From: Nymphaea colorata
Lineage: Eukaryota; Streptophyta; Magnoliopsida; Nymphaeales; Nymphaeaceae
NCBI RefSeq assembly: GCF_008831285.2
Contig: NW_022205005.1
Coordinates: forward strand, 1 to 53,437
Reading direction: 5' to 3'
DNA: 53,437 bases
The position numbers were made by a program, and so were the translations under genes. Every line of letters begins with the position of its first letter. Positions within the stretch are counted from its first letter, which is position 1. The notes under the pieces were generated by a model, which ran no database searches, was not told the DNA's origin, and worked only from the letters and a program-made list of their open reading frames with translations. Below are positions 11,801 to 24,336 of this stretch, in pieces.

Positions 11801-14800
11801 TTTGTTCCAATTCGCAAGACACGATGATGCAAAATTATCGAGCAGGGCCAAGCAATTGCTTCTTTATCTCCCTTCATACCCTGAGATGAAGAGCCAGATC
11901 AATAAGACCATTGATTTTGACGCTAGTTCTGAGTTTGAAATCTACTATAAGCTCATATTTATCGAGCATTAGCTGAACAAAGTGGAAGGAAGCGAAAACT
12001 TTGCTGAGACCAAGCAAAAAAAGATAGAAGAGTTTGTGAACAACAAGAACAACGAGATCATCTTCCAGCTCTTGTGCAGATATCATGAAAAGATGGAAAA
12101 GTCCTAGTTTGAGACAAAATCCCTTCTCATTTGCCTTCGCATTCTGAGGAGCTTAATCAATATCTAGGAGCTTTCAACCATCAATGTCTACCAAATCAAG
12201 CTTGACAAGATCTCAATTCCTCACCTTCCTCAAACAAATTATTTTGCACAGCACACTGAGCTTGCTTACCAATCGAGAAACATTATCAACTATGAAACTC
12301 TCCTTGTCCTACAACTCACACAACCTTAAGTGACCCTTGAACCTATCATTCAATATTGCTTCAATCCCTAATAGTAGATTCGCAAAATTTCATGTAACTT
12401 CATTTATCTATGGTCTCTGAAGACCAAGTTTTCATTTAACTTGTTCCAAGTTCCGATTGCGGAAGCGCACAATGAAGAGTGGTTCGACCTTCTCTGCGGA
12501 ATAATCCAAGAAAATGAGCATATTAACTTGGACTTTTTGAAAGAAAAAGCTCTCAAGATCCTCGCAGAAAGAGAAGAGAATTTCCACAACCAGTATGACC
12601 ACTTGATGTATGGTTACCTGAAGATACTATCAACAATCGCCAAAAAACACAAGATCATCAATCCTAGCATCGAGCAAATGTTTGTCCGTCTGCTTCACCA
12701 CAGTTTTTCCCAAAAGAATAGGGCACTGATCTTCTAGCTGATCAAGAATCAAAAGAGATAAATCGGTTATGCCTACTTCAACAAGATGTTGTCAAGCATC
12801 CTGCCTTCTCAAGAGTGCCTGGTGAGAGAAAAGTACGTGGGAATAAAAAATTTGGGTGCTATTTGCTACATAAACTCCATTCTGCAACAATTCTTCATGA
12901 TTGACAAGTTCAAACACATGGTCTTGAGCAGAAACGTGCCGAAGGATTTAGAAGCAGTGGAAGTTAATGGGAAGCTAATCATCGATAACCTCATGTACCA
13001 ACTGCAAAAGCTCTACCATCATCTCGAGTTCAGTCAAAAGAAATACATAGTCCCAAAGGAGTTTTGCTACGCCTTCAAGAACTTCGAAGGACAGCCTATC
13101 AACACATCCATACAATAAGATGCGCATGAGTTTCTGAACCGACTAATCGAGAGTGCAGAGTAAGCATTCAAGAAAGATGGCCAGCTATAGCAATTCTAAA
13201 AATTGCTCACGATAAAGAAGCTGACATAGATATAGTGCTAAGTTTGCAAGAATAGGATCGACAAGTACGAAAATGACTACTGTCTCATGATATAAGTCAA
13301 AAATCATGATAAGCTCATCGACAGTCTGAGAAAGTTCACCGAAAGATAAGAGATTTCGGACTATTTCTGCGAGATTTGCCAAAGAAAAATGAACAAAATC
13401 TACAAGAGGACATATCTCAACGAATTACCTTAAATTGTGATTCTCAATTTGCAAAGGATCATCTACAACCAGCACAAGGGCGAAAAAATGAAAGTGCATA
13501 CTCAACTTTCCTTCCCTCAGTCCATCGATTTCGAAGATTTCGTCAAAAATGATAACCCAAATTTGCACACAGAATACAATCTCAAAGGAGTAGTCATTCA
13601 CACTGGCACTTCTGAAGGCGGCCACTACTATTCTCTCATAAAGACGAAGAAGTACGGCTGGCTTAAGTTCAACGATCAAAACGTGACTCAATTCGATGAA
13701 AAGGATATTGAAAGAGAAACATTTGGAGGCTTTTAGGCGAAAGAAGGGTGGGGAGAAGTAACATACTCAACAAATGCTTATATCTTGTTCTATGAGAAGA
13801 GCAATCTTGAGCCTCATAGCTTCATCGAAGTGGAAAACGAGTTTACTGAAGAACTTCACAAGTAAAACGTTACTCTTGTCAACGAGCTTCAAATCCACCA
13901 GGAATCCTTCTTCAACGCAATCATCTCCAACTACTAGATGATCCGCCCTTCCAACTTGGACTCAATTATCAAATCACATCCCTTTATGCCTGAAAAGCCA
14001 AGCGTAGAGTTGCAAAAGTAATACGTGGAGTTAATCAATATCGTTCAAAAGGCTTTCACTTTCTTGAACATATACACAGAGATTAGGCAAGAAATTCGTG
14101 GCAAAATAGGCAAGATATTGAGAGAACTCTATTTCATGATGCCATAGCAAACACGTACTTTCTTCAAATAAACCAACATCAGCACATTCATCGAAAACAT
14201 CATCTCGAATTCAACCAATAGCTAACGCGAAGTTCTGAGGGTAACCTTCGCTGAGCTATTTTTGATCCATGTGAAGTATTATGGTATCCAAGTCTCCTAC
14301 AGAACTGAACCAGAACATGAGATCTTTGGCATTTTGGAAATAGTTTACTCCTACTTGCAGAGCAAACTTTTCTATTCTAACGTGACCAAGCTATCCTCTT
14401 ACCTCCTGCTTTTGGAGAATCTTATGAGAAATTCTAGGACTGGATGTTCCTATTTGAAGAGAAAAGGTTATTTCTTCAAGCTTCTCGACCTCTTGATGGG
14501 CAAAGAGAGCCCTTTCATGAAGTATCACCCCATCGCTCAAGACCTTCCAGCCAACCTCATCCCTATCATATTCACTTCTCTGGAGTTCCTCGTGGTCTAC
14601 CAGATCAACCTGAATGGCAAGAAGCCTAGTGAATAGTCTTAATTCCCTACAACGTCCCTTGAAGCTGCCATTCTGACAAGCTCTACCTTTTATCGCAGGA
14701 TCATCCGCCTAAAATATGACCATCCTGCTCTGAGCAGCCTCATCTGCCATTACAGTTTTTACGACCTTAACTTTTCAGCTGTTATTGCAGAATTCTTCAT

Positions 14801-16023
14801 CCATAACCTGAACAACAGGGACCCAATCGTTGACCTTCCTCTTTTCTTCAAGGTAATTTGTTAATTATTTAGCATATTTTCGATTTTTTGCTAATTGATG
14901 ACAACGTGCAGATAATCAGGTATGGATGGATACTAGGCATTCCTCAAAATAGGTAAGCTAGTCCAGGAACTGACTAGTATTGCTTGGCATATTCCGACCA
15001 CAGTGACTGTGTTAGGTTCATCAGCGGAATCAACTATAGAAAGACAATAGGAGAGACTGCCAGGAAGCCACTTATTGATATAATCTTGTAAAGGAAACCA
15101 CAATAAGGTGTGACTACTCTTTACGCCGTCAAGGTCCTAATTTAGCTTGTTCTTACAAGTGAGCGTATTTTTGACTATTTGATTCATCTTCCTGCTCCAA
15201 GTACTTACAATTTTATGTAGATTACTATTCCAAGACCTTTTTCGACTGGATTCCTAACTGTCTCTCCCAAATTGCCAAGGACAGTGAAGTGATAATATAG
15301 AAAAAGATGGAAACTATGACTGAATTGAACCACAAGCTTGTAATCGTGTAGGAAAAAGTAAAAACCGCTAAAAACGTGCTTCCGTCTCAAAGGTTTATCA
15401 TCGGAAAAACTGTCAAAGTCGTTTCACTTGGAAAGATCATCTAAAAAGGAAGGGAATTTTCTCTAAAAAGACTCACAACTTATGTTCTGTAAAACAGGCC
15501 GACAGGGTAAGATAACGAATCAATGCCTAAAAAATATTTTTCTCCTCAAAATCCTCTGGGAATTGCACATGCCTTCATTTACACCCGAACTAAAAGTGTT
15601 CCTGAGTCTTAGCAAAAAGAGCTAAAGCAATTTGAGACTTTGTACGTCTTGAGTGGAAAGACAGACCATCGCTTGACTCTTGTCTTCAAGGGAAACAAGT
15701 TCATACAGGAAATGATCCTCGGCTAAGGATAATTCTCAATCGTTTTTCCTGTTGAAAAAATCTTAGACCTCGAGGATCTCGTTGACGTCTTCCCATACTA
15801 AGACTACAAGATCAACATCATACCTGAGGAACTGGAGCAAGTTTTCATGATTGAAAAGAAAATGTAGGAGCCAATCGTAGAGGAGGAGAAGGGAGATTTC
15901 AATCCTGCGTTACCGGTGGTTGATGGGTTTGCAGAGCCGAAGATAAAATGCAATACCTGTACATACGACAACGATTTGACTCGTGACCATTGCTAGATGT
16001 GTGACAATCCATTGTTCCAATGA
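8868..16023 (+). CDS. Giant USP9X/FAF-like ubiquitin-specific protease with EF-hand and C-terminal zinc finger, 2371 aa, two introns
   Basis: Cysteine protease that removes ubiquitin from proteins. The catalytic core starts near residue 1325: Cys-box GIKNLGAICYINSILQQFF (Cys about 1333, close to USP9X GLKNAGATCYMNS), then SIQQDAHEFL. A zinc-ribbon type pair of Cys pairs (CQVC, CEIC) follows, then LPQIVILNLQR and the His-box EGGHYYSLIK (His about 1586). WLKFNDQNV supplies the third catalytic residue. All key residues are present, so it should be active. The ~1300-residue N-terminal helical region and overall size match the FAF/USP9X class. Additions are an EF-hand loop near 903-914 (DFDKDGIITLPDF) and a RanBP2/NZF-like finger at the extreme C-terminus (CNTC..CQMC). 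Introns of 20 nt lie at 14853-14872 and 15201-15220; elsewhere the frame is continuous. Confidence 0.93.
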
Positions 16024-16088
16024 TCATAGCTTCATCTACTATAAGGATCATAATAAAATAATATAAATACTTTCTAATTTTTATTAAT

Positions 16089-16730
16089 ATGGAAAACAAT
16101 CTCAAAAATTCCATCTATTTGAGAGAAGTCCCCATGACTGGAGACCCCATCGATGATCCTTATTATAAAACCGAAGAGATACTGGTAGAGGATAGCTCCG
16201 CTGCTATCAATTAGTCAATTAAAAAAAATTCAAGAAAATATCATCAGTATGAAAAAACGATGATGAATACCTTTGATGAAGAATATACTTAAAAGACACA
16301 AAGGAAGCTGTTCGACACAAATGACAAATATAGCGAGCAAATATACTAGCCAAGTATTGAGACAAAATCATGCAAGATTATTAGGCCATGCCACAATACC
16401 TTCAAGTTGCTGCTTAATGAGTATAAATTGCAACCGAAGCCAAAGGTGGATCCTAAGGTCACATAACGAAGAAATAAGTTGGCTGAGCAGCACGAGTAGA
16501 GAAAAGCTGACAAGATATAGAACTTCAAGGCCAATCTGCTAAGAAGAATCAAATTTTAGACCAGTGATGAAGTGTAGAGCAGCATCCAGGACTAAATCAT
16601 CGTGAGTAATGCAGCCAAATAAGCAAAAGTTCAAAGCTTTTTAAAAAGGCAACAATTCTTTGCACAGTAGAAGTAAATCCTGCGATAGATGCGAGAGTTT
16701 TGCCAATATGGAGCCATCAAAATTGGTTGA
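16089..16730 (+). CDS. Unknown basic protein, 213 aa
   Basis: Single exon from ATG 16089 to TGA 16728-16730, only 65 bases after the deubiquitinase stop and in the same direction. The N-terminal 60 residues are acidic and polar. The C-terminal half is Lys/Arg/Gln-rich and helical (AEQHEQRKADKIQNFKANLL), suggesting a coiled coil. About one codon in nine is TAA/TAG Gln. Not recognised. It converges with the next gene. Confidence 0.7.
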
Positions 16731-16791
16731 AGCCGTATTGTGTTGATAGTTATATAGTTGTATATTTTGTAAGTGGAAATAATATAAGAAA

Positions 16792-18775
16792 TCACGGATA
16801 GGACCTATAGACGTCCAGTGAATCTTGTCGACTCAACACATCAATGAAAAAGCTGAGCGGATTGAATGTGTTGACTCCACAATTGAAGACAAAATCTCCA
16901 ATATTATACACTTCCTTGTGGTTGGTGAACCTAACCTCGCTGGAGATGGACCTCGTGTATGAGTTGAAGTAAGGGATGCTGTTTTTGACCTATATTTTTT
17001 CCAAGCTTTATGCGGAATCGATGATTCCTCTAATTTCCTTCATCACAACGGGAGAGTTAACTATATCGTTGTCCTTGCTCTGTTTTCTGGACATGCGCAG
17101 GTTAAGAGAAGTTTAGATGATTTCCTACTCTTGAGGATGCTCATGCTAATGATGAACCAGCTCTAGCTATGGCTATGACTTGTGGCCTTGCTTTTCAAGG
17201 GAATTGCTATTTGCAGACGATACCTGCTTGCTGGATCCTTCCTAGTTTTGCTTGTCCCCAATTTGAGAGAAGAGCTTGTTGAGCTAATCGATTCCCGAAT
17301 GCTGTCGCTATAGATCGTGGGGAGGGGCCTCCTTGTTGGGCTGGATGTTGCTGCGATTGTTGAAATTGAAGTCGGACTTACTGTCGTAGTCGATGAGGAG
17401 GGAGGAATTCTCTTTGATCCTGGCCTAAATGGGCAGTTAGACTATGTTGAGTGAGTGATCATCGTCGATTGACTTCTTCCTAGTATTTTCCTCCATATCA
17501 ACAGCCAGGTTTTCGTTGTGTTCCTATTTGAACTCCTCCACCTGCTCAGGCCGATCGCTATTTTGGCTGGGCTGGCTTTTGGGCGTTTCTATTTCTGACT
17601 AATTGAATTTGGAAGGCGCTTCTCTAAAGCCACTGAACCTATTAGTATTGTATCGTTCAAACTGGCCAAAATTGTACTAGTTGTTGATGTCAAACTGTTT
17701 GGCTCGGCTGGAGTTGCTGGAGTAAAAATTAGAACTGTGCCTGTTGGTTTCTCTTTCCTACTTCTCCTCTACCATTTCTGACTCAGTTGGCTGGGCAAGT
17801 TAGGAGTGCTGGATGAGGTAGACGTCCACGTGTCTGGGAGTATCATCGAAATGAGGAGTTTCGATGTATTATTTCTCGTCTATTTATATCTAATCCCTCT
17901 TGTGTTTGTTGTGGTTGACTATGCTGGAAGGCTCTCCCTCATGGAAGAATTGCCTGTGTTACTATTCATGAATCTGATGGTGGCTGTGTGCGATTGGCTA
18001 GATCTACACGCCCATGTACTCTAAATTCTTGCTGTCGTTTCGCTCGAAATCTTCAATCAGGATCTAGTTGTTTCCCTTTTGGTTCTTATTGGGACTGTCC
18101 TTGTTGTCGAACATCTCCACTTCAAGTTCTGCACTAGCTGAGAGTTGGTGATTGTCTACGTTTAGCTCGTACTCTGAGAGGTCTTTGCTGTTTTCCTTAT
18201 CTATTAATGCACCCTAAACATAGAAAAAATCATACTTTTTACGATTAAACCTCATTCCTGCTCAATTATTTGCTGTCCGTGCAGTCCTCCCTCGAATCTT
18301 CGATGATTTCCTCCCGATCTAAGGCAGTGAATTGCCGATCAGGGACAATAGGCGTGGGGAACATCTCAGGAGCTCGATTGTCGAAGCTAAAGGATACCTT
18401 TGATCCTTCCTCTTTCGGCTCATCCTCTCTGGAGTCTGACTGGTTGGCGATGATAGAGCCTCCTCTCGAGGTCAAGGCTTGGTTTTAGTTGTTGAGACCG
18501 ATGTAGGCACTGTTGAAGAGGACGCTTGGTTCATCGAGACGCTTGCTGCTCTCAGGATTATGGTTCTCCTATGAACAGATAGAGGAAATGCTTGATCCTT
18601 AGTTGAAAAAAGGATTGGGAGCTAGGCTTGACTTATTATCTTGGAAGTTTTGGTCTGTGACTAAGCTGGTACTGTTTTAGTGACTGCTGGGAATCACCTG
18701 TATGACTGGAGGTTCATTTTCTCCAAGATTAATCTACTAGCTAATGTTTTTCTTTTTAAAATTGGGTGTTTTCAT
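16792..18775 (-). CDS. Large Ser/Asn/Gln-rich disordered protein, 653 aa, one intron
   Basis: ATG at 18775 to TGA (complement of 16792-16794). A 22-nt intron at 18214-18235 (GTATG..TTTAG on the minus strand, itself containing TGA) restores the frame. Almost the whole product is low-complexity: Ser, Asn, Gln, Asp, Glu and His, with no hydrophobic core. The last ~90 residues are more ordered (VRFTNHKEVYNIGDFVFNCG and then FNPLSFFIDVLSRQ) and are the best query for a homology search. No catalytic motif. Family not recognised. Confidence 0.75.
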
Positions 18776-18891
18776 CTATTACTTTTCCTATCTTTTCTAT
18801 TTTTATTCAGTGTTGGAAGGAGGATTGCATGCAATTTCTTCATTCTGCGTAACTGAGGCTTTTTTATACACTTGATCCTTATTGCTATTCT

Positions 18892-19494
18892 TCAATTAAA
18901 GTGGAGTGATGGCTTATTTTGCTTCTTTTTGGATTCCTTCCTTATCCTTTTTTCATATTTTGCCCTCTTCTATCCGACGACTTCATCCTTTACTTCATCG
19001 AGACAGAACAATTCGCTCTTGTTTTCCACGAATTCTTCAGCAAAGCTTCTTCTAGGATTGAGCTCCCTTCCGGTATATACAAAAAACATCCGATTGGCTT
19101 ATTCCTGTTGTATATTCCTAACGATAAAATCTTCGATGATCTGGGAGGATGGCACTCTGAACTGTTAGACTCTCGGTATGTTCAATCTTCTAACGTTGAT
19201 GACCAAATGTTAGGTGACATTCCTGCGGTCGACCAGGTGGATGATGGCTTTGTCCTCGACATCGAGACAGTTGCGTTAAGGGGTGGGGGTGACTTGTTGG
19301 CCATTGTAGAAGAGGAGTTGTTCGTTGTGTGGGACTTGGAAGCGGGAGGAGATGAGATTGGAGATGTGTGTCAGGTTGGCGTTCTGTTGCGTGTGGACCA
19401 GGAGGGCCTGTTTGTTGTTGTTCCGTATGTAGATGTCTAACAATTTAGCAGCGTCGGTTTTTCTGCCCAAACGAGTATTCTTTTCTGTTTACAT
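18892..19494 (-). CDS. Tandem ubiquitin-like domain protein, 200 aa
   Basis: Single exon from ATG at 19494 (the first in-frame Met) to TGA (complement of 18892-18894). Residues ~15-85 resemble a ubiquitin fold: LLDIYIRNNNKQALLVHTQQ, a helix (LTHISNLISSRFQVP), FYNGQQVTPTP and a final strand IIHLVDRR. Residues ~90-165 look like a second copy (LVINVRRLNIPRVQQFRVPS, a helix, FFVYTGRELNP). The tail is Lys/Arg-rich. It has no C-terminal Gly-Gly, so it is unlikely to be conjugated and may act as a ubiquitin-receptor or scaffold. It lies near the RING, arrestin-like and USP genes. Fold assignment is by pattern only. Confidence 0.65.
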
Positions 19495-19714
19495 CGGATG
19501 ATCGATTATTAACATTATACAAACAACTGCGACGCTTTAATTTCGAAAAATATTTACTGGCAACTTTTGTCCCCACTCGCCATTGCAAAAATATGATTAG
19601 AATAATCGGGTTGAAAATGGCAAGATTTAATATCTTGTGAAGGATATCAATTTATTGAATTAGTTATAATGCTTGGTTATAGAGTTAATTAAAAATCATT
19701 GAACTTCTTTACCA

Positions 19715-22700
19715 ATGAAGAAAGAAAGCAGTCCCAAGAATCCATAATCAGTCCAATAGAAGATAGACAAACTCTAGTAAAGTTTTAAATCGATCTGCCT
19801 CTCTCTAGGTGAGCCGTTAAGTTACTGCATCCTGTTCCTGCGTTCTCTAAATCGCAACAGATACGCCAGCAAACCATAATAACTTAAAGTGAAAAGCTAT
19901 ATCCTCATCGACGAGATCAATCTCTTCAGAAGACGCGCCTCCTTCTGCCAAAAAATGAGCACCCTTATGACCTAACGGTAGGAGATTATACGCTTCCTCA
20001 GATCAGAACTCATCATCAATCGGAAGGTGAAGGAACCTAACCTCAAGAGTTGCTGTGAGAAACTGTAAGGCATCAGGATATACACACTCACCATATTGGA
20101 AAACTTGCAGAATTTGGTTGCAAGATTGAAAGTTCAAAATTCAGAGTATGTTACATAAATTATCCAAAGACTTGTCCAAGGAACAGACTTCCTTAGATTT
20201 ACAGCATTGAGAAGACATATTGAATTTTCCAACGGTGATGATCCTCTCTTTTTAATTCCTTTGAAAAAGTTCAAAAATTTAGAACTGACATCGGACTATC
20301 ACAAAAAATCAATAATCAATCTGTTCAGTATCGGGGAAGATTACCAAATACGCTTGTACAATGCTGATAGGTTCCTTCGGGGCATAGACGATGAGCCAGA
20401 ATACAGATCTCTTAATTTGAAGCCTCGCATGGAGCATGAATTCGACTATGATGAGGTGGTTGATGACGATTAGTCAAGAAACAGAAGATAAAAACCTTTG
20501 AGACCCACCAAGACAATCCAAAAATTTATGTTTCCCTAAATCCCAACCAAGAAAAATGTGGGAAAGATGAAGGACCCAAATAGCAACAATATTTCCAACA
20601 TGATAAGGAAGCTTATCAATGATACCCAACATGATGAGAAATCGAAACAGAAGCAGAAGCGCAATTTCTATGAAATAAAGAGGAAAGCAGTAACCCAAAC
20701 TAATGACTATGAATAGATGGACTAATCCTAGGTGGGCAACAAATTCAATCCGATCCATCGCCACAAAAGGATGAAAACTGTTGATATTTCAACCAGCCAG
20801 GTATAGCCAGAAGAATAAAGTACAATCTCAAGAGCAAATACATTAAAAAACACAAAAATTCCTTAAATCTAATAAGAAATATCCATTCCCAAATCAAGAA
20901 ACATTTCCCATTTTCAATTAGGAGCAGGGTTGAAAATGCCACAAATGGAAGAAAGACAGAAAAGTAAATAGGATTACCTCAGTAAGCTCTCTAACAAAAA
21001 TATTAAATATGACCCAGCCATCAAAATTAGCACTGATCCCAAGAGGAAAGAGAGCAAATTAGACAGATACAATAAGGTTTAATAAAAAATTCACCAATCA
21101 ATAAGCAAGATAAAGTAAAACAAAAAGATAAAGAAAAGTATAGTTAAAATCATCAGCGAGGATAAATCCAAATAGACAGTTTACAATTAAGCCAGCTTTA
21201 GAAGATAGGAGGTATCAAGCCAAAATTATAATAACATCAAATGGTTCGGAAATCACAGAGCCAATAGGAATATCGATTTTTCACCATAGGTCAGAGAGAA
21301 GATATAGCAAGTGGAAAAACTCTCTAAAATGCCGTTATAACTCGACAGGAATGGGATATGTAGAGTGATCGTTTAAATAGAATAAACAGTCGAAGGGAAG
21401 GTTAGGAGAGCCTGAGATACAAAAATCCATTAGACCAACTAGGAGGAATCAGGGAATCAAGTATTCCTAAGCTAGATGCTACCGATATAAGTAAAACCAA
21501 TACAAAGACCAATCAATCAAGCAACAAACTCATATAACCATCTCAACTTTATACAAAATCACCCAGCGTCAATGATAATCGCAAGTTAGAAATATAGCAG
21601 TCTCCTATTTATGCAAAATCACCCAGCATCGATGCTAATCGTAGTAGGTTGGAAGATAAATCTGCTGGAAAAGATTTATAAATGTCTACTACTTTGAAAG
21701 AAAAACCACGTTAAATATCAAGAGATCAATAAACTAACAGCAGGATTCAACCGAACGTAAGTAAAAATTCAAGCATTCTCACTAATAGCAACAACAACAA
21801 TAACAATAATATCAATAATATCAATAATAGCAATAATAGAAACTAGAATCCTTCAATAAATACAACTAAAAATATAGTAAAGGATGATGAAAGTACAATT
21901 AAAAAGTAGGTGAAATAAGAGAAGCCAATCATCACAAATACACAAAAACAAAATGAATCATATTTGCAGCCTCCAAAGAGCATACCGAGGCCTACTGGTC
22001 CGTAGCTCACATTTGAATAAATAAAGCCATTCCAGCCACAATAGTAGAGAAATCGTACCAGCAATCCTAATCAAGCAATCAGTTATCCTAATCAAGCCAT
22101 GAGTTAATATCTCAACTCAAACAATCGAGTTATTTTCGATCAAAGGCCATAGTAATAATAAAGGAATAATAATGCGATGAGCAATGCTTCTCCATAAAGC
22201 AAGCTAAGGCAAGCATCAATCATGCAAAAATGCGTCTTTATTTCCAAATCCATGTAGCAATCTCAACTCTTATAACAGATAAAGTAGTTTAACAAACAAT
22301 CTCTAAAGCACATAGAGCCATATCTCACAACAAACTACTTTAAAAATAGGCACATCATGCTCACCAACTGTCTTTTCAAGGATTAAATCGCCAGCTATTG
22401 CATCCACTATCCTTACATGACCAAAAACTCGAGATTTGTATTCATCCTTCACTTAGAAGTTAAGGAAAAGTATGCAGCAGTGGAATCGCAACTTGTCGGC
22501 ACAATTTTTAAGTATATTTTTTGCAATGATCCAACTAATAAGATCATATTCTTAAGGCATAAGCAACTCTTCCCTGAATATTTTGCTGGAGTCTTGCAAA
22601 CGCAGAGCTATTTTGCAGGTGAATTAAAGACACCGATAAAAGGCAGCCAGCTGGCTTAAAAATCTTATCTTTTTGAAAGGAAATAATTGAAATGTAACAA

Positions 22701-23466
22701 ATAGATGGAGTATCTGGACATCATAGAATCATATTTTATATTTGTCACTTTGGCAACTGAACTATCGATTTCTTCTCCCAAAGTGAAAAACGCCTATTTT
22801 TCATCTAACTTTTTGAAAAAGCTTCAAAACTCATTGAAAAAGAAAGAAACAAAGAGTTTCCTAAACTACAGTCAGCTTTCATCATATCTATAGTAATAGA
22901 AGCTTCCTTAGTTTACAAAATGCAGGCACAATAGCTAGATTGTTATGTATTCTTAGTTCTTCGAAGATTGCCTCATTAATGTTCGGTACTTCGTATATTC
23001 AAAATACTTTTATTTCACCATATAACCTCCCTACTCTTATCTCTACGAAAATGATGACGTCTACTATGTCCTTTTATCAACTTCTGTGTAAAAACGGTAC
23101 TTTCTTCTCGCTGATAAAATCTATGAAGAAACTTAGCACATAGATCTTTATCAAAATTTCAGGGCAAATGTTCTCAACAAAAAGATAAGTGATATCTTTG
23201 TGTAGGATAAAAAGAGAGGGACAGTGATTGGTTGTCCCCAGTTTAAGAAGAATATATAGGTTTAATTTTCAAGCAACGGAACAGGAATATTGAATTTCGC
23301 ATTGAATTGGAAGTAATACATAAAGGGAGTAAGGTATTTCCCTTAGGATGAAGTGAAGATATAGCTTATAGGCCCTTTCTTTTGCGGCCTCGTGGAGCTT
23401 GACGAAACAAATGCAATAACTCAAGTTTACAGCGTAATAATAGAGGAGTCTGATCTCTTAAAATGA
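19715..23466 (+). CDS. Large Gln/Asn-rich protein with folded ends, about 1245 aa, one frame change
   Basis: ATG 19715 to TGA 23464-23466. The frame changes once, near 21411. Without a change the reading stops at TGA 21413; a one-base loss in the CC of GAGCCTGAG or a 17-nt intron (21389-21405) both restore it. The N-terminal ~240 residues and the C-terminal ~370 are ordered and mixed. The middle 600 are Lys/Asn/Gln/Ser-rich with two 60-bp repeat units and Asn and Gln runs. The C-terminal part is beta-rich with many aromatic residues. No catalytic motif or membrane segment. Not recognised. Confidence 0.65.
21541..21660 (+). repeat. Two imperfect 60-bp tandem units inside the Gln/Asn-rich gene
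   Basis: Positions 21541-21600 and 21601-21660 align base for base and share CAAAATCACCCAGC. They encode related 20-residue units with the core (Y)xKSPSxxxNR. A 21-bp repeat (CCTAATCAAGC..) follows at 22066-22107, and an AAT/ATC microsatellite at about 21785-21840. Confidence 0.8.
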
Positions 23467-23494
23467 AAGTATTTTGATTACAATATTAAAACAA

Positions 23495-24280
23495 TCATAT
23501 TTCTGTTGCGAATCGTTCGGAAACGTGAAGCATTTTGGGATGGTTGAATTGTGTAAGTTTGGTCAAAGTCATCTATATTCTCTTTTTGTTTGAATCTGAC
23601 TTTCTCATATGTTTTTGCTTGTTTCTCTAAAGGAGAAACTCAAGAAAATTCAATTTTTCCTTAGATTTTTTAATTGTATTTACATCGGAATTTATTGACT
23701 GTTTGGAATTGTCAGTGATTGGATAGTCGGTTTTCAATCTAAATTTATTTGTGCGTGGAGTTGGAGTGCTTTTTTAATTTGCTTATGGATTTTTCTGTAA
23801 CTTCTTACTTAATCGTTTGATAAAGTTGGATGGCTATCCTCGGTAGATAAACATTTTGGAACGCTGTCTGTTGATGTCATAATGAAAATAGTTATTAATG
23901 TTCGTATTTTTTAACGTAGTCATTAAGCCCTCTTCCCTAGTGGTCATGAACTTTTCTTGTGTGGAGCTTTGATCTAAGAGACGTTAAGTTTTCATCTCAA
24001 AAATGCCATTTCTTACAAAAGTATGCATCTCTCTGCTATCCTTTCCCAAACTTTTCACTTTTTGGTGGTTGATAGTGCTATTGAAGTATTTATATCTTTG
24101 ATGCAATCGATATTTGGCTGGTATTTTGATCTCACTTCTAAACTTGTGGTTGTTGGTTTCTCGATTATCTGTCATTCTCTATCTTTTCTTATTGATCGGG
24201 CAAAGGGATTGCTCCTGCATGTAGAAGGTGAACAGGCCAGGCTCGTATTTATTGTCAATCCATTCGTAATTTGAATCCAT
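23495..24280 (-). CDS. Unknown basic protein, 261 aa
   Basis: Single exon from ATG at 24280 to TGA (complement of 23495-23497), converging on the previous gene with only 28 bases between stops. Rich in Lys, Asn, Thr and Arg, pI clearly basic. No hydrophobic segment or known motif; the last 60 residues are strongly basic and helical. Not recognised. Confidence 0.7.
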
Positions 24281-24336
24281 TGTTAATGCTATTATATACC
24301 ATCTGATATAATCTTCTATATTAGACTAGTAGAAAC

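Noticed and set aside
21389-21405. 17-nt intron in the Gln/Asn-rich gene
   Set aside because: Starts GTC and is shorter than the 19-22 nt norm; a single missing C in GAGCCTGAG repairs the frame and gives a smoother peptide. Kept only as an alternative.
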